A stretch of 64,000 nt of DNA from Xanthomonas maliensis (GTDB lineage: Bacteria; Pseudomonadota; Gammaproteobacteria; Xanthomonadales; Xanthomonadaceae). The stretch's first letter is position 1, and every line of letters starts with the position of its first letter. Where the stretch lies: positions 62,001-126,000 of the forward strand of contig NZ_NSET01000022.1 of NCBI RefSeq assembly GCF_009192945.1, read 5' to 3'. Shown in pieces: positions 1 through 8,418 of the stretch. The notes beneath the pieces were generated by a model. It ran no database searches. It had not been told where the DNA came from and saw nothing but the letters and a program-made list of their open reading frames with translations. The position numbers and the translations under genes were made by a program.

Positions 1-1
1 C

Positions 2-829
2 ACGGTGCAGCAAACCTCAGAGGCGATTACAAACATCAACGGTACGCTCTCGGCCTACCACAACGTGAAGGTCCAGACGACGATCAACGGCAGGGCATAC
101 TTGGCTGGCATCGGTGTCGGTGTGGACGGCAGTGGCGGAGTGGCGCAGAGCGAAATCGTCATGCTGGCCGACAGGCTGGTGCTGCTGAATCAGACGGTAA
201 ACGGGAAGTACTTCTACCCCTTTGAGCTCGTCGGCGGTGTTGCCTACTTCAACGCCGCAATGATTCGCGACGGCACAATCACCAATGCGAAGATCGGCGA
301 GGAGATCAAGTCCCTCAACTACCTTTGGGATGGCGCCAACGGCATTTACCGTGGTTGGCGCATTGGCAAAGACGGCACCGCGCAGTTCGGCGGTGACGTT
401 GAAGTGCGTGGCGACGTGTCTGCGCGCAGCATCACCGGTTCCTTTGAAACCTCGACCGCTGTCAGCTGGAGCGGTTCGATCAGCAACGGTGGCGTCAGCC
501 CGGTATTCAGGTTGGATCCGCCGCTTAACGCCACGCAATCACATCGACCTGAGTTAGTGCTGGCCCTGCAACTGAAGACCGGCGACGGGCAGGACGCTAC
601 CAGCTGCACCATTACTCTGCAGCGGCAGAATCCGAACAACCCTGCCGAGTGGTGGAATATCACCAGTCGCGAGTACGCGATTTTTAAATTCACCAACGCG
701 TCTATGGCTTTTATGTATCTGGATGACTGGACTGCGGTCGCAAACAATTTCCGTTTCGTCATTCAGCAGATCAACGGTCAGACGATCAGCCTAACCAATA
801 TCAATGGCCGTATTCGCGGCGCTCGCTAA
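2..829 (+). CDS. Phage tail tip protein J, C-terminal part (partial)
   Basis: The reading frame is open to the left edge, so this is the C-terminal 275 residues of a longer protein. The sequence (NAAMIRDGTITNAKIG, then a GWRIGKDGTAQFGGDVEVRGDV-like stretch) is the pattern seen at the end of lambda-type host specificity protein J (DUF1983-containing tail tip proteins), where repeated beta-rich segments lead into receptor-binding parts. It is followed 9 bp later by the tail fibre gene, the usual order in siphovirus-like prophages. A GTG at position 5 could be read as a start, but the protein begins inside a domain, so it is treated as truncated by the window edge. The family assignment is by motif pattern. 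Confidence 0.8.
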   Translation, partial: TVQQTSEAITNINGTLSAYHNVKVQTTINGRAYLAGIGVGVDGSGGVAQSEIVMLADRLVLLNQTVNGKYFYPFELVGGVAYFNAAMIRDGTITNAKIGEEIKSLNYLWDGANGIYRGWRIGKDGTAQFGGDVEVRGDVSARSITGSFETSTAVSWSGSISNGGVSPVFRLDPPLNATQSHRPELVLALQLKTGDGQDATSCTITLQRQNPNNPAEWWNITSREYAIFKFTNASMAFMYLDDWTAVANNFRFVIQQINGQTISLTNINGRIRGAR

Positions 830-838
830 GGAAATCAT

Positions 839-3472
839 ATGGCTGACCCTGGCTATCTCAGTAATGCGGAGCTCGCAAACAAAGTCGTCGCGCTGGTGCA
901 GAAATACAACATTTTCACCGGCGAACAGGTCGAGTTCTTCACGACCGATCAGCCCACCGTATCGATCAGTGTCACAGATGGAAGCACAATCACGGTTCCA
1001 TCCCTCAGTGCCATTTTGGCCGGTGGCGGAAGCGGGGGCATTGCGATCTTTGAATCAGTCGCCGAGGGCGTCGCCGCCGTCGGCGACGCGCAGCTGTTCT
1101 TCGTTACCATGGACTCTGGAAGCTATCTCGGGCTGTACCGTAAGTCCGGCCTGATTGGTGAGGAGATCGGGCGCTATCCGAGTCGCGATGCGATCGACGC
1201 AACGGCTGTGCATGCAGACATAGGCTCGGCGGTTGCGCATGCCGATGCGGTCATGCTGACGCCATTCAACGAGTTCGATCTCGATACGGTGGCCCAAGTG
1301 GACACAGCTGGGCGCGGCTTCAATACCGTAATGGACGAGACCGTCAACAACGTGACGCTGGCCAACGCCAAGGCCAATTTTCATTTCACCGTGCGCGACG
1401 ACCTGGCTCGACTGATCGGTGTGCGCACCGTGTGCGTCTGGACGCAGTGGTTTTCGGTCTGCAGCAGTGTCGACGGCAAAAACCCCGGCGTCGTGCAGCC
1501 TGCAATCAACGCCGATATCGCCAGCAAGCTCTCCAGTTCGACGCAATGGAGCGTCGGTGGAGTGGTTGCCTCCGGCGCGCTGCAGCTGCAGGGGTATGCC
1601 GGCGGCACGCAGGATGACGGTGCGCAGGTGCGGGGGATGAAACATCTGCTCGATCGTGGCTACGAAGTGGGCTTTGTCCCGATCGTACTCGGGCGGGTCA
1701 GCGGCAGCGGCCTGGCCGAATCCCAGTCCCTCGTTTGGCGCGGCTTCTTCCACTGGACGAGCACCGAGCTGTTCTCGCCGTGGCTAGACAGCTACAAGGC
1801 CATGCATGCGCACTACATCGCGTTGTTTCGTGGGAACGGCATCACGCCGGCCTGGTGGTATCTGGCTTCGGAGTTCAGTGCGATCGAGAAGTCAGCGCCG
1901 GATGCGCAATGGGCAATGTGGGTGGCAGCCTGCGCGCAGATTGCGGCTGACGTGCGCGCCGCCTTCCCGGAGTGCCGCATAACCTATGCCGCCAACTACA
2001 CCGAGTATGGCGTGGGCACCGATTTCCGCGTCGATGCCATTTGGACGCAGCCTAATATCGACGAGGTCGGCATCGAGTGGTACTTCCGGTTAACCTCTGG
2101 CGTTACGGGTAGCGCTGAGAGCGTCGTCGCTGGCCTTGCGGCAGGCGAAGACATGGACTACACCTACAGCACGTCTGACAGCAACCAGCGCAAGCTGAGC
2201 GGCTCCAGTGGGCAAGGCAAGGCCAATGAGACGCGCACGCCCATCGATGCCAGCGCCGGTATCAAGAACACCGTCGGTTTCTGGCAGGGCGCGCACTACG
2301 TGTCGAAGCAGGCTGGATTTATCGCGCAGGCCAGCCCGCAGGCCGGCTACGGCCGCAGCTACGACCCATATGGCCTGCCTGGGATGACCGGCAACGGCGT
2401 GGTGGCAGTGGCGCCCGGCCTGGTCTACCCGGGCACTTCGGGCGCGCACTTCCCGCCGGCCGGCACAGCGACCTACCTGCAATGCGACGGCACCGCCGGC
2501 GCCGGCTATGGCTTGTTCAAGACACCGACGTTCAGCGGTGGATCGCAGAGCGAGTGGCGTCTCGAGCTGGACTTCCAGATCAGCGGCCCGCCCTCGGGCA
2601 ACTACGCGCGCGTGCTGCGCCTGGGCGGGGCGATCGAGATACTGATCGACGGATTCCTGGTGAAGCTCGGCGTCGGTCCAGACGGAAACCAGTATTTCGC
2701 CGACCTGGGCACGCTCAACACAGCGGCCCACACGCTCGCCGCTGTGATGAACCTGGCCAGCGGCGTGCTGACCGTCGTCTACGACGGGGTGACATCCCAG
2801 TACACGATCCCAGCCGCCCAACGGCCGGCGATCCCGTCCAGCGCTGATTTCTTCGTCGGCGGCTACAACGCCAACAGCAACCTCACTCCGATGCGGGCTC
2901 ACCGCCTGCAGCTGACCTTCGTGCGCGACGGCGTGCGCTGGGGCGGCACTTTCCACTTCGACGACACCTATGCGGGCGTGCGCACGGCCTGGGTGCCCAA
3001 GATGAAGAAGATCTCTGCCACCGAGCTAGGGTATGCGTCGATCGGCGGCACCTGCGTCGAGCCTAGCCAGTTCGTCTACGCGGACCTGGGCAGCTCGGCC
3101 ATGTCGTTGCCGGCGATCCTCAACAGCACCACGCGGACGATCTACCAATCATTCATTGCGAAGGGTTGGAAGCCAGCCGAGGTGTACGCATCCTACGGGA
3201 GCAGCTTCAACTACGCCCCGTTCGAGCAGTTCTATGCGCTGCGCGAAACGCTGCGCTACATGCAAGCCTTGCAGCAGCGGGGCATGCTCAAGTCGATCTG
3301 CTTGTACAACTTGGATGCGAGGCCGGCCGCAGCGATGGCCGCCACGCTTGGGGGCGCGCTCTATTACTCCGATGCACCGATGTCCGTCTTCGGGCACTCG
3401 CTCAACGGCAAGCTGGCGGGCGGCAGCACGCTTTATCACGACCGGATACTGCGGAACGGCTCGATTCTCTGA
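839..3472 (+). CDS. Prophage tail fibre with TIM-barrel-like and LamG-like domains
   Basis: This 877-residue protein follows tail protein J and has a good ribosome site (AAGGAA). Residues 1-90 look like a short phage attachment region. Residues about 190-480 contain blocks such as WYLASEFSAIEK, ITYAANYTEY and IDEVGIEWYF. They resemble the GTA_TIM barrel domain of gene-transfer-agent tail proteins, which is related to glycoside hydrolases. Residues about 560-710 are beta-rich with a LamG/concanavalin-like pattern (FADLGTLNTAAHTLAAVMN), suggesting carbohydrate binding. The C-terminal 160 residues are not recognised. The likely role is host polysaccharide recognition, perhaps cleavage, at the tail tip. 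Tail location is inferred from context; enzymatic activity is speculative. Confidence 0.7.
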   Translation: MADPGYLSNAELANKVVALVQKYNIFTGEQVEFFTTDQPTVSISVTDGSTITVPSLSAILAGGGSGGIAIFESVAEGVAAVGDAQLFFVTMDSGSYLGLYRKSGLIGEEIGRYPSRDAIDATAVHADIGSAVAHADAVMLTPFNEFDLDTVAQVDTAGRGFNTVMDETVNNVTLANAKANFHFTVRDDLARLIGVRTVCVWTQWFSVCSSVDGKNPGVVQPAINADIASKLSSSTQWSVGGVVASGALQLQGYAGGTQDDGAQVRGMKHLLDRGYEVGFVPIVLGRVSGSGLAESQSLVWRGFFHWTSTELFSPWLDSYKAMHAHYIALFRGNGITPAWWYLASEFSAIEKSAPDAQWAMWVAACAQIAADVRAAFPECRITYAANYTEYGVGTDFRVDAIWTQPNIDEVGIEWYFRLTSGVTGSAESVVAGLAAGEDMDYTYSTSDSNQRKLSGSSGQGKANETRTPIDASAGIKNTVGFWQGAHYVSKQAGFIAQASPQAGYGRSYDPYGLPGMTGNGVVAVAPGLVYPGTSGAHFPPAGTATYLQCDGTAGAGYGLFKTPTFSGGSQSEWRLELDFQISGPPSGNYARVLRLGGAIEILIDGFLVKLGVGPDGNQYFADLGTLNTAAHTLAAVMNLASGVLTVVYDGVTSQYTIPAAQRPAIPSSADFFVGGYNANSNLTPMRAHRLQLTFVRDGVRWGGTFHFDDTYAGVRTAWVPKMKKISATELGYASIGGTCVEPSQFVYADLGSSAMSLPAILNSTTRTIYQSFIAKGWKPAEVYASYGSSFNYAPFEQFYALRETLRYMQALQQRGMLKSICLYNLDARPAAAMAATLGGALYYSDAPMSVFGHSLNGKLAGGSTLYHDRILRNGSIL

Positions 3473-3774
3473 GGGATCGAGTCGGTAAATTCTGATACCG
3501 AGGTGCCCATATTTCTGATACCTTTCGCACTGCGGCAGGGCCATCCTAAACATGCCGGACGCGGAGCCACGATGGCTGCTCACCCGCGTGGCGCCTGAGC
3601 AGTGCCAGGCCGGCGTCAGTTGGCCATTCTCGGCGTTGCGCAGGCTAGCAGAGGCGCGTCGCGTGGCGGGTCTGGTGACGGTCCCTAATAGGCAACCAGC
3701 ACTGTGACACTGGTCCGGTAATGACGGACGAGCTGAACCATAATTTGGTCTTTTACACCTAGGGGAGTTGCGTC
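3473..3774. other. Intergenic gap after the tail fibre
   Basis: About 300 bp without a convincing gene. It holds two direct copies of TTCTGATACC and, just before 3775, a purine-rich ribosome site (AGGGGAG). No factor-independent terminator is evident after the tail fibre stop. Confidence 0.5.
3490..3522 (+). repeat. Two direct TTCTGATACC repeats, 23 bp apart
   Basis: Identical 10-mers lie at 3490-3499 and 3513-3522. The spacing is about two helical turns. They could be a remnant insertion sequence end with multiple terminal repeats, or a protein-binding site. The sequence alone does not decide. Confidence 0.4.
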
Positions 3775-4215
3775 ATGGAACGGTGCCCAACCCAGCCTTC
3801 TTGGTTTGCCTACTACAAGGAAAACATGGAGGCCCTAGGCCTCGCCGCGCCGGGCCTCTACGGCTCCGGCACTGCGATTGTGGGGAGTATCAGCGCCATG
3901 CTCACCTTGGCAGAGAAGATGGGGCCTAAGGTCACGGTGCTTGAGCTCGTCAACGCCGGCACCAAGGTGGAAATCGCTACGACGATCGGCACGCTGGGCG
4001 CTTCCTGGTATCTGGGCGCCGCGGTGGGGAGCGCCGCGGTGGCCACGGGCCGGACCCTGTCCTGCGGCACCAGCCTGGTCGACGTCCTGGCCTACTCCAG
4101 CCGCAATGGTCTGAGTAGCGACCGCGTCCGCAGCATCCTGATTGCCCACCCTGAGATCTACGATTACAAGCGCCCGGGTCGTCGTTACTACGCTTCCCTG
4201 GCAGCCGCGGCATGA
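3775..4215 (+). CDS. Small membrane protein of unknown function in the prophage end
   Basis: This 146-residue protein starts after a strong ribosome site. It has a hydrophobic stretch at about 30-48 and another at about 74-106 (rich in Gly, Ala and Ser), followed by a basic C-terminal tail with KRPGRRYY. I do not recognise the family. Its position between tail genes and integrase, and its overlap with a second small membrane protein (ATGA at 4212-4215), fit a late phage cassette such as lysis, superinfection exclusion or an accessory gene. There is no catalytic motif to separate these options. Confidence 0.6.
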   Translation: MERCPTQPSWFAYYKENMEALGLAAPGLYGSGTAIVGSISAMLTLAEKMGPKVTVLELVNAGTKVEIATTIGTLGASWYLGAAVGSAAVATGRTLSCGTSLVDVLAYSSRNGLSSDRVRSILIAHPEIYDYKRPGRRYYASLAAAA

Positions 4216-4415
4216 GCGGCAAGACGAAGGACGGAGCGCTGTTGCTGATTGTGGGCCTGGTGGTCTCGGCGATCGCCTGGGCAGCCTCCCACTACATGGG
4301 TGAGGCTGCGATCTGGGTCTGGTCGGGCCTGATGATCCTCGGTGCGATCCTGCACCAGTTCGAGAAGCGTCGTAAGGCCTCCAAGCGACCACCCAATGAT
4401 CAGGCTAGTCACTGA
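4212..4415 (+). CDS. Small two-helix membrane protein, unknown function
   Basis: This 67-residue protein starts inside the stop of the preceding gene (ATGA), so translation is probably coupled. After a short basic start (MSGKTKDG) it has a hydrophobic helix at about 9-26 (LLLIVGLVVSAIAWAA) and a second at about 35-50, then a strongly basic, charged tail (EKRRKASKRPP). Size and topology resemble class II holins or phage-encoded membrane accessory proteins, but no family motif is visible and the function is not assigned. Confidence 0.6.
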   Translation: MSGKTKDGALLLIVGLVVSAIAWAASHYMGEAAIWVWSGLMILGAILHQFEKRRKASKRPPNDQASH

Positions 4416-4640
4416 GTGACCGCAGCCCGGGAACCGTACTCTGCCCGAACCGAGACCGATGGGTGCGCAAGCCGATGCGCCTCAGCAGGGCCGAGCCTGC
4501 ACCGATCGTCGCAGCCGGTGCGACCGGCACCGGTAGGATGCTGGCATGCCCCAGACGGTCCCGACATGCCATCCAGATCCGCCCACCGTGCTGCCCTGCA
4601 GCGATCCAGAGAGCCCTCCGTCATTGCGCCCGAAGGCGTG

Positions 4641-4898
4641 ATGTTGCCGGACTTGCCTGCCGGCTTGCACTGGCTGAACCCTGTGGTGGGAGAAGCTACA
4701 GACCGGGGCCAGTGGGACTTGTTGCGCGTTGGCCCTGGCGGTGCGGATGTGGTTGCGAGTGTCCGACTCACCGAGTCTGGCCAGGCCGAGCTATCGCTGC
4801 GGATCCCCGGGAATGACTTGGTGCAGCCGCCAGCAATGCTGCCGATCGCTCATGCTTTCGAGGTGGCGGCCGAGTTTGGGCGCAAGCCGGCCAGGTAG
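4641..4898 (+). CDS. Small hypothetical protein next to the integrase
   Basis: An 85-residue frame starts with MLPDLPAGLHWL and has an alternating hydrophobic pattern (WDLLRVG, ADVVASVRL, AELSLRIPG) that looks like a small beta-rich fold. This makes it more credible than the other frames here. GAAGG lies a few bases upstream of the ATG at 4641. An alternative ATG at 4566 would add 25 low-quality residues. The 3' end overlaps the end of the convergent integrase gene by 49 bp. The family is not recognised; phage or island accessory gene is the best guess. Confidence 0.4.
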   Translation: MLPDLPAGLHWLNPVVGEATDRGQWDLLRVGPGGADVVASVRLTESGQAELSLRIPGNDLVQPPAMLPIAHAFEVAAEFGRKPAR

Positions 4899-6028
4899 TT
4901 GGCCCAAGCCTGCATCAATATCCGCCGCTTGTCGATGAGCGCACCGCGCCGGTAGGCGGCCTCAGCCTTGTTCCGTATGGCGTGCGCCAGCGCCATCTCT
5001 ACCACTTCGCCTGGGGTGTCCTGAGTCTCGGCGGCCCAGTCGCGAAAGCATGAGCGGAATCCGTGCACCGTGAAAGGCAGGCCGAAGCCCTTTGGGGCCG
5101 GCTTCTGCAGTAGGTAAAGCATGGTGTTCTCGGACATCGCGAAGGGCGGTAGCTTTCGATTCAGGCTCTGCAGGATCGCCACCGCTTCAGTAGACAATGG
5201 AACCACATGGTCGCGGGCTCCCTTCATTCGTGCCGCTGGGATGGACCAGATGCCGGCGGCCAGGTCGAACTCAGACCAGCTCGATCCGGTCACCTCTTCG
5301 GTACGCGCCGCCGTCAGGATCGTGAACTGCAGTGCGCGCCGGCTGCGCGCATCCCGCTCTCGCAGGCGTGCCATGAATGCCGGCGCATCGCAGTAGGGCA
5401 TCGCCGCATGGTGCTGAGGCTTGCGCACCTTGGCCGGCTTGGGAAGGAGGTTGTCGAGGTGCCCGCGCCAGCGCGCCGGGTTCTCGCCTTCGCGCCGGCC
5501 ATGCACTCGCGCCCAGTCCAGCACGCGCTCAATGCGTCCACGCACCCGCGAGGCTGTCTCGGTCTTCGTGTTCCAGATCGGGCGCAGGCATGCCATGACC
5601 GCCGCGGTATCGATCGCGCCGACCTGGGTGTCGCGCGGCGGCCCGTAGTCCTTCAGCGACTGCGTCCATTGCTCGGCCTGCGCATCGTTCTTCCAGCCTG
5701 ATCGCTGGCTGTCTATGAATGCGTCCGCGCACTCGCCGAACGTCATGCCGGTTGCCCGGGCCGATTGCCGCTCTGCGATTGGATCCTGGCCCGCGAGGAG
5801 CAAGCGGCGCTGCGCGAGCGCCAACTGCCGAGCATCCTGCAACGTCACCAGCGACGTCGAGCCGAGACCCATCTCGCGCAGGCGGCCAGCGCGCCGATAG
5901 CGCAGTACCCACGACTTGGCGCCGCTCGCTTTCACCAGCAGGTACAAGCCGCCGCCGTCGGCGTGATAGCCTTCTTTGGTAACGGTCTGCACGGTCCTGG
6001 CGCTTAGCCGGTTGATCGGCCTGGGCAT
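4850..6028 (-). CDS. Prophage tyrosine integrase (DUF4102-type)
   Basis: Site-specific recombinase expected to integrate and excise the element. From the ATG at 6028 it is 392 residues, normal for the P4/DUF4102 class. The N-terminus (INRLSARTV, then HADGGGLYLLV) is the typical arm-binding domain. The catalytic domain shows Arg242 (TAARTEEV), His322-x-x-Arg325 (HGFRS), His349 (ALAHAI) and nucleophile Tyr359 (AAYRRG), so the enzyme looks intact. An upstream ATG at 6064 would add MAKYGTKYGTLL, encoded by a 12-bp tandem repeat. I prefer 6028 because family members start near MPRxINRL. The tail genes to the left and the AT-richer cargo to the right put it at an element boundary. Confidence 0.92.
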   Translation of the reverse strand: MPRPINRLSARTVQTVTKEGYHADGGGLYLLVKASGAKSWVLRYRRAGRLREMGLGSTSLVTLQDARQLALAQRRLLLAGQDPIAERQSARATGMTFGECADAFIDSQRSGWKNDAQAEQWTQSLKDYGPPRDTQVGAIDTAAVMACLRPIWNTKTETASRVRGRIERVLDWARVHGRREGENPARWRGHLDNLLPKPAKVRKPQHHAAMPYCDAPAFMARLRERDARSRRALQFTILTAARTEEVTGSSWSEFDLAAGIWSIPAARMKGARDHVVPLSTEAVAILQSLNRKLPPFAMSENTMLYLLQKPAPKGFGLPFTVHGFRSCFRDWAAETQDTPGEVVEMALAHAIRNKAEAAYRRGALIDKRRILMQAWANYLAGLRPNSAATSKA

Positions 6029-6035
6029 CAGGAGC

Positions 6036-6058
6036 GTCCCATACTTTGTCCCATACTT
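6036..6058. repeat. Tandem GTCCCATACTT repeat in front of the integrase
   Basis: GTCCCATACTT occurs at 6036-6046 and again at 6048-6058, a 12-bp period just upstream of the preferred integrase start. It could be an integrase arm-type or regulatory site, or part of the attachment region. If translation starts at 6064, it would encode a repeated KYGT. Confidence 0.5.
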
Positions 6059-6072
6059 CGCCATGCGATTGG

Positions 6073-6152
6073 GTGAGACAAGATGGTATGGGGTGGTTGT
6101 CTCACAGCCTGATACGCCTAGGTCTTGGGAAGGCATGAGGCTAGGTGAGACA
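6073..6152. repeat. GTGAGACA repeats (direct and inverted) upstream of the integrase
   Basis: GTGAGACAA at 6073-6081 and TTGTCTCAC at 6097-6105 form a perfect 9-bp inverted repeat. A further direct GTGAGACA lies at 6145-6152, and a shorter GTGAGAC at 6419-6425. Such clustering in front of an integrase suggests operator, excisionase or integrase arm sites. The binding protein is unknown. Confidence 0.5.
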
Positions 6153-6713
6153 GCAATATCGGCCACTCTCTCCGCCATATCTATACGCCATTGAACCCGC
6201 TAAGCAGTTGATTTGCAAAACCATTGGTTGGTGCCATCCGGCTTGGCGTACTGTCTCCTAAGTCATCCGCTTGCCGCCAGTCGTTTATAGATTATTTTCT
6301 AATGAAATAATAATTCCAGGTGATGTGCGCCTTAGTAAACGATGATCCCCAGGTCGCGATTCGTTCGGTCCCGGGTCCTTGCTCCCAGTTACTTCGTTAC
6401 TTATCCCGCCTCACTGAAGTGAGACGCATTTTTAGCCGATATATTCACGCTCGCAGTACAGATGGGGTAACGAATGGCTTATCCAGACGATGAATGATTG
6501 CCGTTTCCTAGTAGCCGCCGTCGCAAAACCTGCAGGAAGACCGGGGGCGGCAACTAGCCATCTCAGACGCTGCTGCCGTCTGGTAGCGGGGAGGAAGATT
6601 TGGTTTTTTACTCTAGGTTAGCGGTGGCTAATCGGCCGTCGCCGCGCTAGTCAGTTGCCGGTAGTCTTGCTAACCTTCCGGCGCAGCTATCTGAATTCAA
6701 AGGGGAGGCAATC

Positions 6714-7982
6714 TTGCGTACGTTAGAAGTTCACTCTTTTTCCTGTATCGATACCGCACTACTGGAATTGACGCCGCTCACCGTCATTATCGGTCCGCAA
6801 GCCAGTGGCAAAAGCGTTATATGCAAGCTATTCTACTTCTTCAATCGATTTCCTTTGCTAATTCCTGGTTGGGTGGGTGACGGAAGCTCCGCAGCTGAAA
6901 TAAAAGAGCGCCTGATCGAAGAGTTTTTGCAGTGGTTTCCCCCATCGACTTGGGGGACAAAGAAATTCGCAATTAAGTTTAAAACTGGCCAATATTCGAT
7001 AAATGTTGATCGGGGACGTAAGGCGAGAAACGGGCAGTATAGTTGCAAAATTGAGCTTTCTGAGCCTTTTGAAAGGTTAATTGAGGCAACGGTTGAAACC
7101 TATATCAAGGCCAAGAAGCAACATGTTGCTGGTCAGGAGCAGTTTGACGTTCACTGGAGCCTGTTCGACTCCCTTAGAAAGGGAGTGGAGGCTGCGTTTG
7201 GTGCGGATCTCCCTGAGGAGCCTCTTTATATCCCGGCTGGTAGGTCATTCTTCACGAGCGTGGGGAAGATTGTGACCGCCTTCGATGATCAAACGATGCT
7301 GGATCCCGTTGTCCATAACTTCGGTAGGTTGGTTACTGCGCTCCGCGAAGGTAGCTTCTACAGAGACGCAAAAAGTCAGCTCCTTCGGAAGATTGAAGAG
7401 CTAATGGGCGGTAAAATGGTGCAAGAGCGAAACAAGCAGTACTTTGCCACGGATGACGGTCGCAATATTCCCTTGAGTGCGCTTTCCTCAGGTCAGCAAG
7501 AGTTGCTCCCATTGCTAGATGCTCTTGGTTTTGCTCTTTGGAAGGAGGGGCCGGCGCTGGTGTTTATTGAAGAGCCTGAGGCTCATTTGTTCCCGGATGC
7601 GCAAACATCGCTTGTTGAGATGTTTGCTCGAATTAGTGAGTCTCGAAAGCGTAAGGTTGGCTCTAAGGGGGCGATCTCAAGGAAAATTGTTCTTACAACC
7701 CATAGCCCTTATGTCCTGGCAAAGATTAATACGCTCATAAAGGCGGGCCAGCTTGCAGAGTCGTTGCCTGCTCAAGCACGCAAATTATTGGATTCGATTG
7801 TACCTGCTGACGCGCGAATAGCGCCTAGGCAGGCTACAGCATACGCTATTCAAAACCGGACACTTGTGCCTATCATGGATGAATACGGTCTTATCAATGC
7901 GGACTATATCGACGAGGTATCTGAGAGGACAGGCATTGAGTTTAGTGACCTTTTGGACTTGGAGGCTCGCTATGTCCGCTAA
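6714..7982 (+). CDS. SMC/ABC-like AAA ATPase (OLD/PtuA-like), probable defence protein
   Basis: This 422-residue ATPase starts at TTG with a strong GGGGAGG site 6 bp upstream. Walker A is GPQASGKS at 27-34. The signature-like LSSGQQELLPLL is near 257-268, Walker B FIEEPEAHLFP near 284-294 and the switch TTHSPY near 328-333. This order defines the AAA_15/AAA_21 ATPases that partner nucleases in phage defence (OLD, Septu PtuA, PARIS AriA). No TOPRIM domain follows; only about 85 residues come after the switch motif, ending in an acidic segment. The stop overlaps the downstream small gene by 11 bp, so the two are probably a functional pair. The AT-richer codon use differs from the host genes. 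Function is inferred from family and context. Confidence 0.85.
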   Translation: MRTLEVHSFSCIDTALLELTPLTVIIGPQASGKSVICKLFYFFNRFPLLIPGWVGDGSSAAEIKERLIEEFLQWFPPSTWGTKKFAIKFKTGQYSINVDRGRKARNGQYSCKIELSEPFERLIEATVETYIKAKKQHVAGQEQFDVHWSLFDSLRKGVEAAFGADLPEEPLYIPAGRSFFTSVGKIVTAFDDQTMLDPVVHNFGRLVTALREGSFYRDAKSQLLRKIEELMGGKMVQERNKQYFATDDGRNIPLSALSSGQQELLPLLDALGFALWKEGPALVFIEEPEAHLFPDAQTSLVEMFARISESRKRKVGSKGAISRKIVLTTHSPYVLAKINTLIKAGQLAESLPAQARKLLDSIVPADARIAPRQATAYAIQNRTLVPIMDEYGLINADYIDEVSERTGIEFSDLLDLEARYVR

Positions 7983-8418
7983 TGCTTGTGCGCCCCATCG
8001 AGAGGTTACAAATGTTTCTAAAGTTAAAGTTGTTGAGAATGGCAAGTCTGCGGTTTTCTTGAACCCTAAGAAGAAGAAATTTTTCATAACTCGAGTTGAC
8101 GGTGGAGTTGTCAAGCACGAGCTTGCAGCCGATTATGTCGTCACGCAGCACGAGGTCGGAAGTCTAATCGTTGAGCTCAAAGGAAAGGAGGTCGGGCGTG
8201 CCGTTGAGCAAGTTGTCGCAACTGCGGAGTTGCTCAAGAAGTGCAGCGGTAGCCTAGGCACGCAAAAGGTAAGTGCTCTGGTAGTGTGTACTCGCGTGCC
8301 GCGGCAGGATTCAAGGTCACTTCGTCTTCAAAACGCTTTTCAGCAAAAGCACCGCGCGCGACTAAGGATTGTAGCGTCAAACGTTGAGCATAACTTCGCA
8401 GCCCTGTTCGGAGCGTGA
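7972..8418 (+). CDS. Small predicted PD-(D/E)XK nuclease partner of the ATPase
   Basis: A 148-residue protein starting at the ATG inside the end of the ATPase gene; a longer frame from 7864 would be an artefact of overlap. It contains Asp54 (AADYVV), then Glu68-x-Lys70 (LIVELKG) and Gln80 (AVEQ) at the start of a helix. This D...ExK...Q arrangement after beta strands is the hallmark of small PD-(D/E)XK nucleases of the Holliday-junction-resolvase-like type. Translation coupling with the ATPase suggests a toxin/effector plus sensor arrangement. I do not recognise a named family. It could also be a non-catalytic relative, but the key residues are all present. Confidence 0.65.
   Translation: MSANACAPHREVTNVSKVKVVENGKSAVFLNPKKKKFFITRVDGGVVKHELAADYVVTQHEVGSLIVELKGKEVGRAVEQVVATAELLKKCSGSLGTQKVSALVVCTRVPRQDSRSLRLQNAFQQKHRARLRIVASNVEHNFAALFGA

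Larger units (their letters stand above)
6029..6713. other. Divergent intergenic region between integrase and ATPase gene
   Basis: About 680 bp without a convincing gene, clearly more AT-rich in places than its surroundings (for example 6285-6320). It contains the repeats listed separately, a weak hairpin with a following T run (6410-6433) and another hairpin at 6564-6582. No tRNA gene or recognisable tRNA 3' end was found, so the attachment site could not be placed. Promoters for both flanking genes must lie here. Confidence 0.5.

Noticed and set aside
4850-6178. Longer integrase start at 6178 or 6064
   Set aside because: The added residues are low quality or encoded by a tandem repeat. Family members start near the MPRPINRL at 6028.
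6340-6390. Possible tRNA fragment as attachment site (CCCAGGTCGCGATTCGTTCGG region)
   Set aside because: It does not keep a T-loop sequence or a cloverleaf, and no CCA end is present, so no tRNA gene is supported.
6410-6433. CTCAC-TGAA-GTGAG hairpin followed by TTTTT
   Set aside because: No gene ends just upstream on the plus strand and the stem is only 5 bp. It overlaps the GTGAGAC repeat family and is better explained there.
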